DNA of 16,335 nt from an uncultured Pirellulaceae bacterium (GTDB taxonomy: Bacteria; Planctomycetota; Planctomycetia; Pirellulales; Pirellulaceae): contig CAKQWG010000071.1 in the NCBI GenBank assembly GCA_934278005.1, forward strand, positions 1 through 16,335, given 5' to 3'. A model generated the notes under the pieces. That model searched no databases and was not told the origin of the DNA. It worked only from the letters and a program-made list of their open reading frames with translations. Position 1 is the first letter of the stretch. Every line of letters starts with the position of its first letter. The translations under genes and the position numbers were made by a program. Of this stretch, positions 1 through 6,902 are shown piece by piece.

Positions 1-60
1 CACTTGCCGATGCACCACTTGCCGATGCACCACTTGCCGATGCACCAGTTGCCGATGCGG
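1..60 (+). repeat. 15-bp tandem repeat, 4 copies, in frame in the kinase linker
   Basis: The unit CACTTGCCGATGCAC occurs three times perfectly (1-15, 16-30, 31-45) and once with two substitutions (46-60). It runs to the window edge, so more copies may lie upstream. The period is a multiple of three and encodes repeated Leu-Ala-Asp-Ala-Pro in the kinase reading frame, so copy-number change would lengthen the linker without a frameshift. Confidence 0.95.
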
Positions 61-1406
61 CGCTGCTCAGCCAAACTCGTCCGCCACCTGCGCCGGCGGA
101 CCCTGGTCAACCCTACCAGGTCGTGTTGGCAGCTCATGCCTGTCCATGGCAAGAACTGTTGAGTCGCGAGCTACAAGAGCTATCGCACCAGGTGACTCTG
201 CTCACTCCCCAGCAGTTGGCCACGCGCCAGCCGGCCCACTTGTTCAGCGCGGGCAATCGAACGATCGTCATCGCAGACTATCTGGAGCTATGTTCACTCA
301 CCTGGAACACTACTCCGGTAGTCTACAAATGGGTGTTGCTCAACGCCCTGGCCTACGCGCAGCCACATACTACGCCCGAATGGTTGGCGCACGCGGACGT
401 GACTTGGTTGACCCGTCCGATCTGCCGCCATAGTTTGGCTCAAGCTCTAAGCGTGCAGGCCGCCTCTAGCAGCCCTAGCGGCGGTAGTTCGCCGGCTGCC
501 ATGCCCCATCGCTCCGCGAATTTACTGCTGGTCGAGGACAGCCCGATCAGCCAAACCGTCCTGCGGGATATGCTACAGGGCTTGGGACACAGGGTCTCGA
601 TCGCCAGCCATGGGCGCGAGGCCATTCAGGCCTGCCGGCAAACCCAATTCGATCTCGTGCTCATGGATATCCAGATGCCGGACATGGACGGCTTGGAAGC
701 TACCCAATCGATCCGCCAACAGGAGCAGGGGACCAAGCAGCGACAAAGGATCTATGCCCTAACCGCTCACGCCAGCGCTCGCGACCGGCAGCAGTGCGAG
801 GCGGCCAGCATGGACGGCTTTCTGGTCAAACCAATTACGCGTAGTCGCTTGGCTGCGGCGATCCAACAAGCTCTCAATAACGAACCCAACAACTCGTTCG
901 CTCGCTTCTCGTCCTCAGAAAAAACTCTCAGCCCGGGCGGAGCGGCCGAAGCCCTCCACAGCCCCGCGCTACATGCCCCAAGTGCTACAGAGTCGCAGAC
1001 AGAGCAGCAAAGCGGGCCAGCAGCCTCACCCGATGCTCGTCACATCGATATAGAGCATGCCTTTGACACAGCCCCCGCTTGGCCCGAGCTAATTCAGTTG
1101 ATGCACGGAAATGAGGGGCTGCTGCGCGACGTGCTAACGCTGCTCATTCGCGAAATGCCACGCCTGGGGCGCAGTTTCCAGAATGGTTTAAAGGAAGGCA
1201 ATTTTAGCGAGGCGCGCCGCGCGGTACATACGCTCAAGAGCAATGTCCGCCATGTCGGCTTAAACAACATCGGCGAATATGCCCAGTGGCTGGAACACTT
1301 GGCCCGCGACCAACAAAGCGACTTGCTCAAGGCACACCTGGAAAATCTAGTAGCGTTGTCCAATGCCGTGGCCGACTGGGCTGAGCGCATGTTGAAAGCC
1401 CACTAG
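3..1406 (+). CDS. Hybrid sensor histidine kinase, C-terminal part (receiver + Hpt), 5' partial
   Basis: The reading frame is open from base 3, so the gene starts outside the window and the in-frame GTG at 123 is not needed as a start. Visible residues 1-20 are a pentapeptide repeat (LADAP) leading into a Pro/Ala-rich linker. Residues about 36-145 look like a degenerate receiver lacking the acidic pair and phospho-Asp. Residues about 173-290 form a canonical receiver: acidic pair E178/D179, phospho-acceptor D222 in MDIQMPDMDG, T254 and K276 in LVKP. A Ser/Ala-rich linker follows. The C-terminal Hpt domain (about 355-467) has phospho-His H409 in the AVHTLKSN motif. From family knowledge, such proteins relay phosphate His-Asp-His to a separate response regulator. 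The sensor and kinase core would lie upstream, so the stimulus is unknown. A kinase-less receiver-Hpt protein is possible but less likely. No adjacent response regulator is seen. Confidence 0.88.
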   Translation, partial: LADAPLADAPLADAPVADAALLSQTRPPPAPADPGQPYQVVLAAHACPWQELLSRELQELSHQVTLLTPQQLATRQPAHLFSAGNRTIVIADYLELCSLTWNTTPVVYKWVLLNALAYAQPHTTPEWLAHADVTWLTRPICRHSLAQALSVQAASSSPSGGSSPAAMPHRSANLLLVEDSPISQTVLRDMLQGLGHRVSIASHGREAIQACRQTQFDLVLMDIQMPDMDGLEATQSIRQQEQGTKQRQRIYALTAHASARDRQQCEAASMDGFLVKPITRSRLAAAIQQALNNEPNNSFARFSSSEKTLSPGGAAEALHSPALHAPSATESQTEQQSGPAASPDARHIDIEHAFDTAPAWPELIQLMHGNEGLLRDVLTLLIREMPRLGRSFQNGLKEGNFSEARRAVHTLKSNVRHVGLNNIGEYAQWLEHLARDQQSDLLKAHLENLVALSNAVADWAERMLKAH

Positions 1407-1906
1407 ATCGCGTCGGCCACACAACTGTGCGATCTGCTTGCTGCGCCTGAGGGACTTGAATTGACCGTGTTTCCGATTGCATGAGATCGTCGCGCAGCGG
1501 ACAGGCGAAGCAGGGACGACAGGCGAGCGACCTTGCGTCCAAATCGACACCTGTCGTCGCTTCGCGACTTCTCGAACTGAACTCGCTTCGTCACCTGGGA
1601 TTTGCATCCCAGGCTGTCACCTACCACCGCTTCGCGGTTGAAGCATCACACCCAGCCTGTCACATATTTCGCCACTCGATGGGTTGAGAAGGACTAGCTT
1701 TGTCTAGCTGCAACGGTCGGACAGGCAACATTGGCGGAGGCTGGCCAGCGGTGGCTGAATATTCTATCCGACCATTTTCTAACCATCGACCAGTCAGCGG
1801 ACAGTTGCTCTATGCGCGATGATCACTCAACCTGTGCTCGCCGAGTTCGCCCCTGACAGACTTCAGGTTAAAAAATGCATCGTAAAAAATGTTCAAATTT
1901 CAGAAT
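1407..1906. other. 500-bp gap between genes, hairpin-rich, no credible gene
   Basis: This lies between the stop of the plus-strand kinase gene and the stop of the minus-strand epimerase gene, so it is a convergent 3' region. A short open frame at 1481-1687 has no recognisable domain and overlaps the hairpin block, so I do not call it a gene. The left half holds the hairpins listed separately. The right end (about 1868-1900) is AT-rich with two A6 runs, which read as T runs leaving the epimerase on the minus strand. No clear GC stem precedes them, so a terminator is not established. Confidence 0.7.
1556..1638. repeat. Cluster of three perfect short hairpins
   Basis: Three perfect inverted repeats lie within 83 bp. 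GTCGC-TTC-GCGAC is at 1556-1568, CCTGGGAT-TTGC-ATCCCAGG at 1594-1613 (8-bp arms), and ACCGC-TTC-GCGGT at 1626-1638. The tract CTGTC recurs near them at 1551, 1614 and 1658. None is followed by a T run, so they are not standard terminators. They resemble REP-like intergenic elements or a small structured RNA. Which of these applies cannot be decided from one copy. Confidence 0.6.
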
Positions 1907-2935
1907 TCAAACCGCTCCGTCTTTAAGCTGAACTCCCAATCCGGGCTGCTGGGGCAAGCGGCAATAGCCCTGCTTCCATTGCAGCCCCTCGGCGATATCC
2001 TCAGCTAGCAACAAGGCTCCGTCCAGATCCGCATAGTCGAGCAGCGGTAGTAAATGCACGCCGGCAGCTATGCCTATGCTCGATTCAGTCATGCATCCCA
2101 CCATAACCTTCAGTCCGTTTTGCTTGGCGCGGGCGATCATGCGTCGCGCAGGCGTTAGTCCGCCGCACTTGACCAACTTGATATTGATTGCATCGAAACT
2201 ATCGATACAACGATCTACATCGCTTTCCACCTGGCAGCTTTCATCAGCCATCAACGGAATAGCGCAGTTCCCTTTGAGCTGCTTCATGGCGGCAAATTCC
2301 TCCGGCCCGAGCGGTTGCTCGATGAGCTCCACCCCCAGCCCAGACAACTCCTCCGCCCAGGCAGGCACGTCCGCAGCCCGCCACGAGCAGTTGGCATCCA
2401 CTCGGAACTGACTCGTAGTCTCCTCTCGCAGCCGCCGCACCAAGTCCATACCTCCGCGCGCATCGAGTTTGATTTTATACACGGGCCAATTGGGCATTTC
2501 GCGCATCTTGCGCACCATTTCTTCGGGAGTATCCAAGCCGATGGTATAGCAGGTGGGCGGATAGCCATCGTCGTCTCGTAGCCCCCACAATTTCCACAAC
2601 GGCTGTTGCTGAATTTGCGCGTACAGATCCCAGGCCGCACAATCCAAGGCGCACTGCGCAAAGCGGCATTCCGAGAGCAGGGGATCCAATTCGCGCCACA
2701 GTTCGGCTGGATTGTCCAACTGCCAATTGTCCAACAGAGGCGCTACTCGCTCAATTGCGGCAGACATACTCTCAAGGGTAACACCATAGAATTCGTTGGT
2801 AGTTGCCTCCCCCAAGCCGACCAGCCCCTGGTGCTCAAGTCGCACAATCAGCGTCGGCTGAACCGTCACCGTTCCGCGTGCGATAGTAAACGGATCTCGC
2901 AACTTTAAAGCATAGCTTTCAACACTAACCCGCAT
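1907..2935 (-). CDS. Dipeptide epimerase (L-Ala-D/L-Glu epimerase family, enolase superfamily)
   Basis: This 342-residue enolase-superfamily protein has the muconate-lactonizing-type barrel. The KxK catalytic motif is K154/K156 (VYKIKLD). Metal ligands are D180 (VDAN), E206 (IEQP) and D231 (MADES). The second catalytic lysine lies in the NIKLVKCGG segment (about residue 253). Near the C terminus DLDGALLL (D303/D305) carries the DxD that binds the dipeptide amino group in known L-Ala-D/L-Glu epimerases. The expected role is epimerising dipeptides released from murein peptides, in the cytoplasm. An upstream in-frame GTG (2947) exists, but the ATG at 2935 starts directly before the capping domain and is preferred; no strong ribosome site precedes either. 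Exact dipeptide specificity varies in this family and is not determined here. It is transcribed divergently from the secreted TPR gene. Confidence 0.88.
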   Translation of the reverse strand: MRVSVESYALKLRDPFTIARGTVTVQPTLIVRLEHQGLVGLGEATTNEFYGVTLESMSAAIERVAPLLDNWQLDNPAELWRELDPLLSECRFAQCALDCAAWDLYAQIQQQPLWKLWGLRDDDGYPPTCYTIGLDTPEEMVRKMREMPNWPVYKIKLDARGGMDLVRRLREETTSQFRVDANCSWRAADVPAWAEELSGLGVELIEQPLGPEEFAAMKQLKGNCAIPLMADESCQVESDVDRCIDSFDAINIKLVKCGGLTPARRMIARAKQNGLKVMVGCMTESSIGIAAGVHLLPLLDYADLDGALLLAEDIAEGLQWKQGYCRLPQQPGLGVQLKDGAV

Positions 2936-3227
2936 CTTATTGACCACGAATATAAAGGGGACTGGAACTAGATGCGTCTACGATACCGCTACGTTGCCAG
3001 CGCGGCTAGGGCTTTGTCCCAGTGTACCGCAGGCATGTTGGCAGCCTCTGGGACGTGCCGCCAGACCTGGCAAAAGGCCTAAAGTGCTGGCGAGTTGCGG
3101 TTTGCACCCTACGTTGCCCTTTTCTTAGCAAACGGATTTCGAGTATAGCTGCTGATGCGTCGTTGTGCGGTTTGCCTCCTGGAAGTGGCCGACCCCCACT
3201 TTACTTTGAGAGTCTAGGAAGCGTCCA
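2936..3227. other. Divergent intergenic region with possible 5' UTR stem
   Basis: About 290 bp separate the divergent epimerase and TPR genes and should hold both promoters. On the minus strand a TATATT (2949-2954) could be a -10 element for the epimerase, but I find no matching -35. On the plus strand, GTCCCAG (3016-3022) pairs perfectly with CTGGGAC (3048-3054). The adjacent AGGC (3031-3034) pairs with GCCT (3044-3047), giving an 11-bp stem with an 8-nt bulge. The open frames here have no recognisable protein features. Confidence 0.5.
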
Positions 3228-4445
3228 GTGAAATCTGTCATTCTCTGGTGTTCGGCCCTGTTAGTGTGCATGTCGTTTCTATTGAGCAGCCTCAACGCTC
3301 AGCAGGCTACCCAGTTTCAGCCGCGCAGCGGTCGGCCCGCACAGTCACCCGGCTCTCAGCAGTCGTCGCAAGCGGTCTCGCGCGACCTGTTGTCGGTCTA
3401 CGAGCAGACGCGCACCGCTAGTGACGAAGCTGCGCTGACCGCAATTGCACGCGCCTGCTCCAAAGTCATTCCCGACCAGAAACGCTCAACCGTCGACCGT
3501 GAGTATGCTGCTAATCTGTTCGCTTGGGCACTGAACCGCCGAGGAGAGCTGAGAAATGAGCGGGCAGCGACGCTGGTGGAACAGGGACAAACCGACCAGG
3601 CCAGCAGCCTAGATCAGCTGGCCGCCAAGGATTTTGAGACAGCCATCGAGCACAATCCGAACAATTGGCGAATCCATCACAATCTGGCGATTGCCCTAGC
3701 AATGAAAGGCGCATACGTCCGCGCCATCAAGGAATTTTCCGCAGCCATCGACCTTAACGCCGAGTACGCCAATTCGTACTTTAACCGTGGGGAACTGTAC
3801 TTCGAGCTTGGCCAATACGCCCAGGCCATGGATGACTATACCCAAGCCATCGTGCTAGATGGGGCCGATCCACAGTACCACAACAGCCGTGGTCATTGTC
3901 GATTTATGCTTGAGACCTATGAAGAGGCACTGGACGACTACATTCGCGCTACAGAACTGGGCGCAGACAGCGCGGCCTACGCCACAGATTTGGCCGACGC
4001 CTATCAGTTTCTAGGGCTGTGGGAGCAGGCCACAGTGGCTTATCGCCAAGCCGTAGCGATCAACAGCAAATATCCGCGAGCTTATCAAAACGCAGCTTGG
4101 CTCATGGCGACTTGTCCTGATCCCAAGTTTCGCAACGTCGAGCTAGCGACGTCAGCCGCTAAGAAAGTCATCGAGCTAACTGGCCAACGGAACTCGCAGA
4201 CACTCGACACACTGGCCGCCGCCACCGCGGCGGGCGGGCGACATCGCGAAGCGGCCGAACTGCAACGCGAAGCGGTGCAACTGGCCAGCCAGGAGGATCG
4301 GGCCGAGCTTTCGCAGCGCCTGCAACTGTACCAAGCCGGGCAAAACTATCTACAACCCACGGCCAGCGCCACCATCGCCAGCCAGACCAGCACGGTGGGC
4401 AGCCGCATCCGCACCGCATCCGGCAGCAGCCGTCCGCCCCGCTAA
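3228..4445 (+). CDS. Secreted TPR-repeat protein
   Basis: This 405-residue protein starts at GTG, with AGGAAG six bases upstream (3216-3221) supporting the start. Residues 1-24 are a Sec signal peptide, with likely cleavage after SLNA, so it is probably periplasmic or envelope-located. After a Gln/Ser/Pro-rich linker (25-50), helical residues 55-140 lead into at least four TPRs (about 146-285) of the usual pattern, for example NWRIHHNLAIALAMKGAYVRAI. Residues 285-355 form a further module: AAWLMATCPDP, then an insert, then a TLDTLAAATAAGG helix pair. The tail is Ser/Thr/Arg-rich and probably disordered. TPRs bind other proteins; no catalytic residues are visible and the partner is unknown. 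The neighbouring convergent gene encodes a related TPR protein. Confidence 0.85.
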   Translation: MKSVILWCSALLVCMSFLLSSLNAQQATQFQPRSGRPAQSPGSQQSSQAVSRDLLSVYEQTRTASDEAALTAIARACSKVIPDQKRSTVDREYAANLFAWALNRRGELRNERAATLVEQGQTDQASSLDQLAAKDFETAIEHNPNNWRIHHNLAIALAMKGAYVRAIKEFSAAIDLNAEYANSYFNRGELYFELGQYAQAMDDYTQAIVLDGADPQYHNSRGHCRFMLETYEEALDDYIRATELGADSAAYATDLADAYQFLGLWEQATVAYRQAVAINSKYPRAYQNAAWLMATCPDPKFRNVELATSAAKKVIELTGQRNSQTLDTLAAATAAGGRHREAAELQREAVQLASQEDRAELSQRLQLYQAGQNYLQPTASATIASQTSTVGSRIRTASGSSRPPR

Positions 4446-4504
4446 TTCCCAGCGCTTAATCTGATATTCTGCCTAGACGACAGCTGCCTCGACTAGATGA
4501 TAGC

Positions 4505-4524
4505 GGGCACCCGGGCGGTAGCCC
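4505..4524. other. GC-rich hairpin between convergent TPR genes
   Basis: GGGCACC (4505-4511) pairs with GGT-A-GCCC (4517-4524) with one bulged A and a five-base loop. It sits in the 78-bp gap between two convergent stops, where a bidirectional terminator would be expected. No T run follows on either strand, so an intrinsic terminator is only a possibility. Confidence 0.35.
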
Positions 4525-6245
4525 TAGGTATCAATGGTGTCCGAGGGAGCTAGGGGCGCGACCTCGTTCTCTTCAGTCTCCTGCTTTTCGCGCCAGGGCT
4601 TGTCTTCTTTATAGCTTTCCAGCTCGTTTTCAAGCTGCTCTATCTGATCGTGCTCCTGGTCCTTGCCCAACTCAACCGCTTTGGCCGCCCATTTGCGGGC
4701 GTTTTCAAAGTCCCCCACCTCAGCGTAGGCCGCCGCCAGAGTGCTCAAGATATGTGGAGTGGCATAGTCGGTTGCCTCACTGGCCTTGAGCGCAAGCTCC
4801 AAGGCATGGGGACCGTCGCGCAGGCTGTCCTTCGGGGAAGTGGCCAGAACCCAGGCCAAGTTGTTCAGCAGACCGCTGTAGTCGAGTTTAAATTCCTCGG
4901 GCTCCAGCGTGTCTCGCTTAGCTTCAAAGGCCTTAACGGCCAGCTCGTAATCCTCAATCGCCTCTTCGTGCATGTTGACACTCAATTTCGCGTCTCCACG
5001 CGAGCGCAGCGCACGCGGGTCCTCGGGTTCGACCAACAGTAGTTGATCCAGCAGCTGAATCGCCAAGCGTGGGCGTTTATCCATTTGATAATAGGAAGCC
5101 AATTGGCGAATCCAATCGGCCTTGGTTGGGTCGGCTCGGACCAGCATCTCCATATCCGCAATGGCATCGGCAAACCGTCCTTCTTGCGCGGCGACGATGC
5201 TTCGCATCCAAACCCCGCGGACCGAGTCAGGGCGAATCAACAGTGAATCGGTAATGTCGCGGTTGGCCTTCTCGACCTCGTCCTGTTGGTAGTACAGCAT
5301 GCCCCGCATCACGAGCGCTTCCGCGTCGCGTGGATCCAACTCGATCGCTTTATTTAGGTCAGCCATGGCCTTTTCATTGGCCGCCTCGCGGTCTTCATCC
5401 GAAATGCCTTCGGCGTAGGATTCTTCACGGTAGGCCGCCGCGCGAATGCGGTAGAACAACCCCTCGGTAGGATTCTTTTCGATGCGTGCGTCCAGCAATT
5501 CGATGGCATCCTTGCGCTTCTGCAGGCGGATCAGCGCTTCGACCGCAGCGACTACGGCCACCGTATTGGATTCGTCCGTAGCCAACAGGCCTTTGGCATC
5601 GTCGAGCGCTTCAGCGTAGCGTTCTAATTGCAACTGCATGCTAATCAGGGCTTGCCATGCGTCGATGTTGGTCGAGTCCGACTTGACCGCCTTGCGCAGG
5701 TCCTCGATTCGCTCATCGTTTCCCTCCTGCAACTGGGCACGCATAATATACGCCGCAGACAGGTCTACTGGCTTATCCTTGAGCACTTCGATCGCCCGAT
5801 TGAGATTGTCAAGGGCTGCTGACCGATCACCGCCGGGCAGCGTCTCCAGCTTAGCCATCAAGATAAAAGCTTCGGCCAGCGTCGGATTATTCTCGACTGC
5901 CTTCTTCAGTTCGTCGAGCGTCTTCCGACGCAGTTGCCTGACCGCATTGGGATTATTAGCAATGCTTGGCAACGACTGGATCATCAGTTGAGCGCGCTGG
6001 AAGGATGAAGCTGCAATTAATTGCTGGGCTAATCGCTTGTTCCCTTCGTCCAGTCCACTTTCAATAGCCGCTTCACTCAGTTCAATGACTTTTCCTAGAT
6101 CGGCAGGAGATTCGGCTTTGAGTTTCAGCGCGGTAGCTTCATCTAACTTGGCCTGGCCATTTTCTTGAGCCACCGCAGCAGCGGCGGGCAACAGCAGCAG
6201 CCCCAGCAACAGCGAGGCTAGCACACATTTAATTCGCAGAAACAT
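4524..6245 (-). CDS. Secreted multi-TPR protein
   Basis: This 573-residue protein has a signal peptide (about 1-27: basic start, Leu-rich core, AAAAVAQ cleavage region). A run of TPR-like helix pairs spans most of residues 35-440, for example NEKAMADLNKAIELDPRDAE and RYAEALDDAKGLLATDES. Residues about 458-528 hold the LLNNLAWVLATSP ... ILSTLAAAYAEVGDF module, which also occurs in the convergent neighbour. The last 45 residues are very acidic and probably flexible. It is likely a periplasmic or envelope scaffold; the partner is unknown. The ATG at 6245 is chosen because GGAGA lies seven bases upstream. An in-frame TTG at 6251 would leave almost no spacer. The upstream region carries a dyad that could be regulatory. 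Confidence 0.87.
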   Translation of the reverse strand: MFLRIKCVLASLLLGLLLLPAAAAVAQENGQAKLDEATALKLKAESPADLGKVIELSEAAIESGLDEGNKRLAQQLIAASSFQRAQLMIQSLPSIANNPNAVRQLRRKTLDELKKAVENNPTLAEAFILMAKLETLPGGDRSAALDNLNRAIEVLKDKPVDLSAAYIMRAQLQEGNDERIEDLRKAVKSDSTNIDAWQALISMQLQLERYAEALDDAKGLLATDESNTVAVVAAVEALIRLQKRKDAIELLDARIEKNPTEGLFYRIRAAAYREESYAEGISDEDREAANEKAMADLNKAIELDPRDAEALVMRGMLYYQQDEVEKANRDITDSLLIRPDSVRGVWMRSIVAAQEGRFADAIADMEMLVRADPTKADWIRQLASYYQMDKRPRLAIQLLDQLLLVEPEDPRALRSRGDAKLSVNMHEEAIEDYELAVKAFEAKRDTLEPEEFKLDYSGLLNNLAWVLATSPKDSLRDGPHALELALKASEATDYATPHILSTLAAAYAEVGDFENARKWAAKAVELGKDQEHDQIEQLENELESYKEDKPWREKQETEENEVAPLAPSDTIDT

Positions 6246-6252
6246 AACCAAT

Positions 6253-6257
6253 TCTCC
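6253..6257 (-). promoter_or_regulatory. Ribosome binding site fixing the start of the TPR gene
   Basis: GGAGA on the minus strand is seven bases from the ATG at 6245. It decides for that ATG over the in-frame TTG two codons upstream, which would overlap the spacer. Confidence 0.7.
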
Positions 6258-6306
6258 AGGGGAATCAACTCACAACGGCGATGCGGGGGGGACGACTACA
6301 CAAACT

Positions 6307-6357
6307 CCACATCCTTCAGAATTTAGTGTACCTAATTCTGATCCCAGTTGAATGTGG
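6307..6357. promoter_or_regulatory. Nested dyad upstream of the TPR gene
   Basis: The inner arms are CAGAATTTAG (6317-6326) and CTAATTCTG (6332-6340), with one bulged T and a TGTAC centre. The outer arms CCACAT (6307-6312) and ATGTGG (6352-6357) also pair. The structure sits about 60-110 bp upstream of the start at 6245. It could be an operator or a 5' leader structure; no transcription start can be placed. Confidence 0.45.
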
Positions 6358-6444
6358 GGCCGGTCTGAAAGTCACAAACCCGCCTCTTAGGGACGACTCA
6401 ACCATAACTTTGCGGTTCGTTAAAGTAGAGCTTGGGGACAACGG

Positions 6445-6495
6445 TAGAAAATGCGTGGTAAAAGATAGGGCGTCTTGAGGGGCTCGCATTTTCTA
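6445..6495. repeat. Perfect 11-bp inverted repeat
   Basis: TAGAAAATGCG (6445-6455) and CGCATTTTCTA (6485-6495) are exact reverse complements separated by 29 bases. The arms are AT-rich, unlike the surroundings. There is no coding explanation. It may be a small mobile repeat, a protein-binding site, or the stem of a structured RNA. Confidence 0.7.
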
Positions 6496-6520
6496 AGCTT
6501 CGATCGCGCAGCTATAGTCC

Positions 6521-6536
6521 AGCCGCTACGGCGGCT
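6521..6536. repeat. 6-bp hairpin with TACG loop
   Basis: AGCCGC-TACG-GCGGCT is perfect. Read on the plus strand, the loop is C(UACG)G, a member of the very stable UNCG tetraloop class. There is no T run after it on either strand, so it is not a standard terminator. Confidence 0.6.
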
Positions 6537-6544
6537 TGACGCTG

Positions 6545-6569
6545 AACGAATTCGGCCGGCTGAATTGTT
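6545..6569. repeat. 25-bp near-palindrome
   Basis: The sequence from AACGAATTCG to TGAATTGTT folds on itself as AAC/GTT, AATTC/GAATT and GCC/GGC. There is one bulged G and one G:T opposition at 6554/6561. It may be a binding site or part of a larger repeat element together with the hairpin just to its left. Confidence 0.5.
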
Positions 6570-6848
6570 TAATAACGCCGAACCGTAGTAGGCCGCAGCG
6601 CATGAGGTTACCATGCTAGGGCGAGGCACGCTGGAGCACCACCCCGCCCGCCCGCCAACCGTCAGTCGCGGCCTGCGCAGGTGAAGGCACTTCACAGCAC
6701 TCCACTTGTCTGCTGCAAAGCATTCGGTCCATTTCAACTAGGGATGTTATTGTTGAGCAAGTTCTTACTTTCTTCCGAGCAGCAGCGAAATTCACCGCGC
6801 AAGCCAGTACCAAGAGCCTGGCTACGTTGACAAAGCTTCGCTCCCAGC

Positions 6849-6880
6849 GGCGAGTCACGCGCGCGGCGAGTTACACGCGC
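6849..6880. repeat. 16-bp tandem duplication, 14/16 identical
   Basis: GGCGAGTCACGCGCGC (6849-6864) is directly followed by GGCGAGTTACACGCGC (6865-6880). The two differences are both transitions (C/T and G/A). It lies 3' of the ligase-like gene. Confidence 0.75.
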
Positions 6881-6902
6881 CGTCGGAGTCAACCAACTGC
6901 CG

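Larger units (their letters stand above)
6258..6902. other. 645-bp gap without a credible gene, rich in inverted repeats
   Basis: This lies between the stop of the ligase-like gene (6903) and the TPR gene start, both on the minus strand. It should contain the ligase operon's 3' end and the TPR promoter. Several open frames cross it, for example 6420-6737 and 6616-6858 on the minus strand. The second starts with a signal-peptide-like stretch, but neither has a recognisable domain or a good ribosome site. Instead the region holds at least four inverted repeats and one tandem duplication, listed separately. No tRNA-like fold or clear intrinsic terminator was found. Confidence 0.65.

Noticed and set aside
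1481..1687. 68-residue open frame on the plus strand in the first long gap.
   Set aside because: It is built from the hairpin block, has no recognisable domain and no Shine-Dalgarno.
1866..1906. Intrinsic terminator for the epimerase gene from the T runs on the minus strand.
   Set aside because: No stable GC stem directly precedes the T runs; only a 4-bp AATT stem can be drawn.
6545..6575. Possible integron attC site: on the minus strand GCGTTATTAAACAATTC resembles the attC core junction.
   Set aside because: No matching second core (GTTRRRY/RYYYAAC pair) at the proper distance, no integrase and no cassette array. The sequence is better described as a local near-palindrome.
6420..6737. 105-residue minus-strand open frame crossing the inverted repeats.
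   Set aside because: Its sequence is dictated by the palindromes and shows no domain. The structure explains the region better than coding does.
6616..6858. 80-residue minus-strand open frame whose start looks like a signal peptide.
   Set aside because: The hydrophobic stretch is short, the remainder has no protein-like pattern, and no ribosome site precedes it. It is probably chance in a GC-rich gap, though a planctomycete homologue search would settle it.
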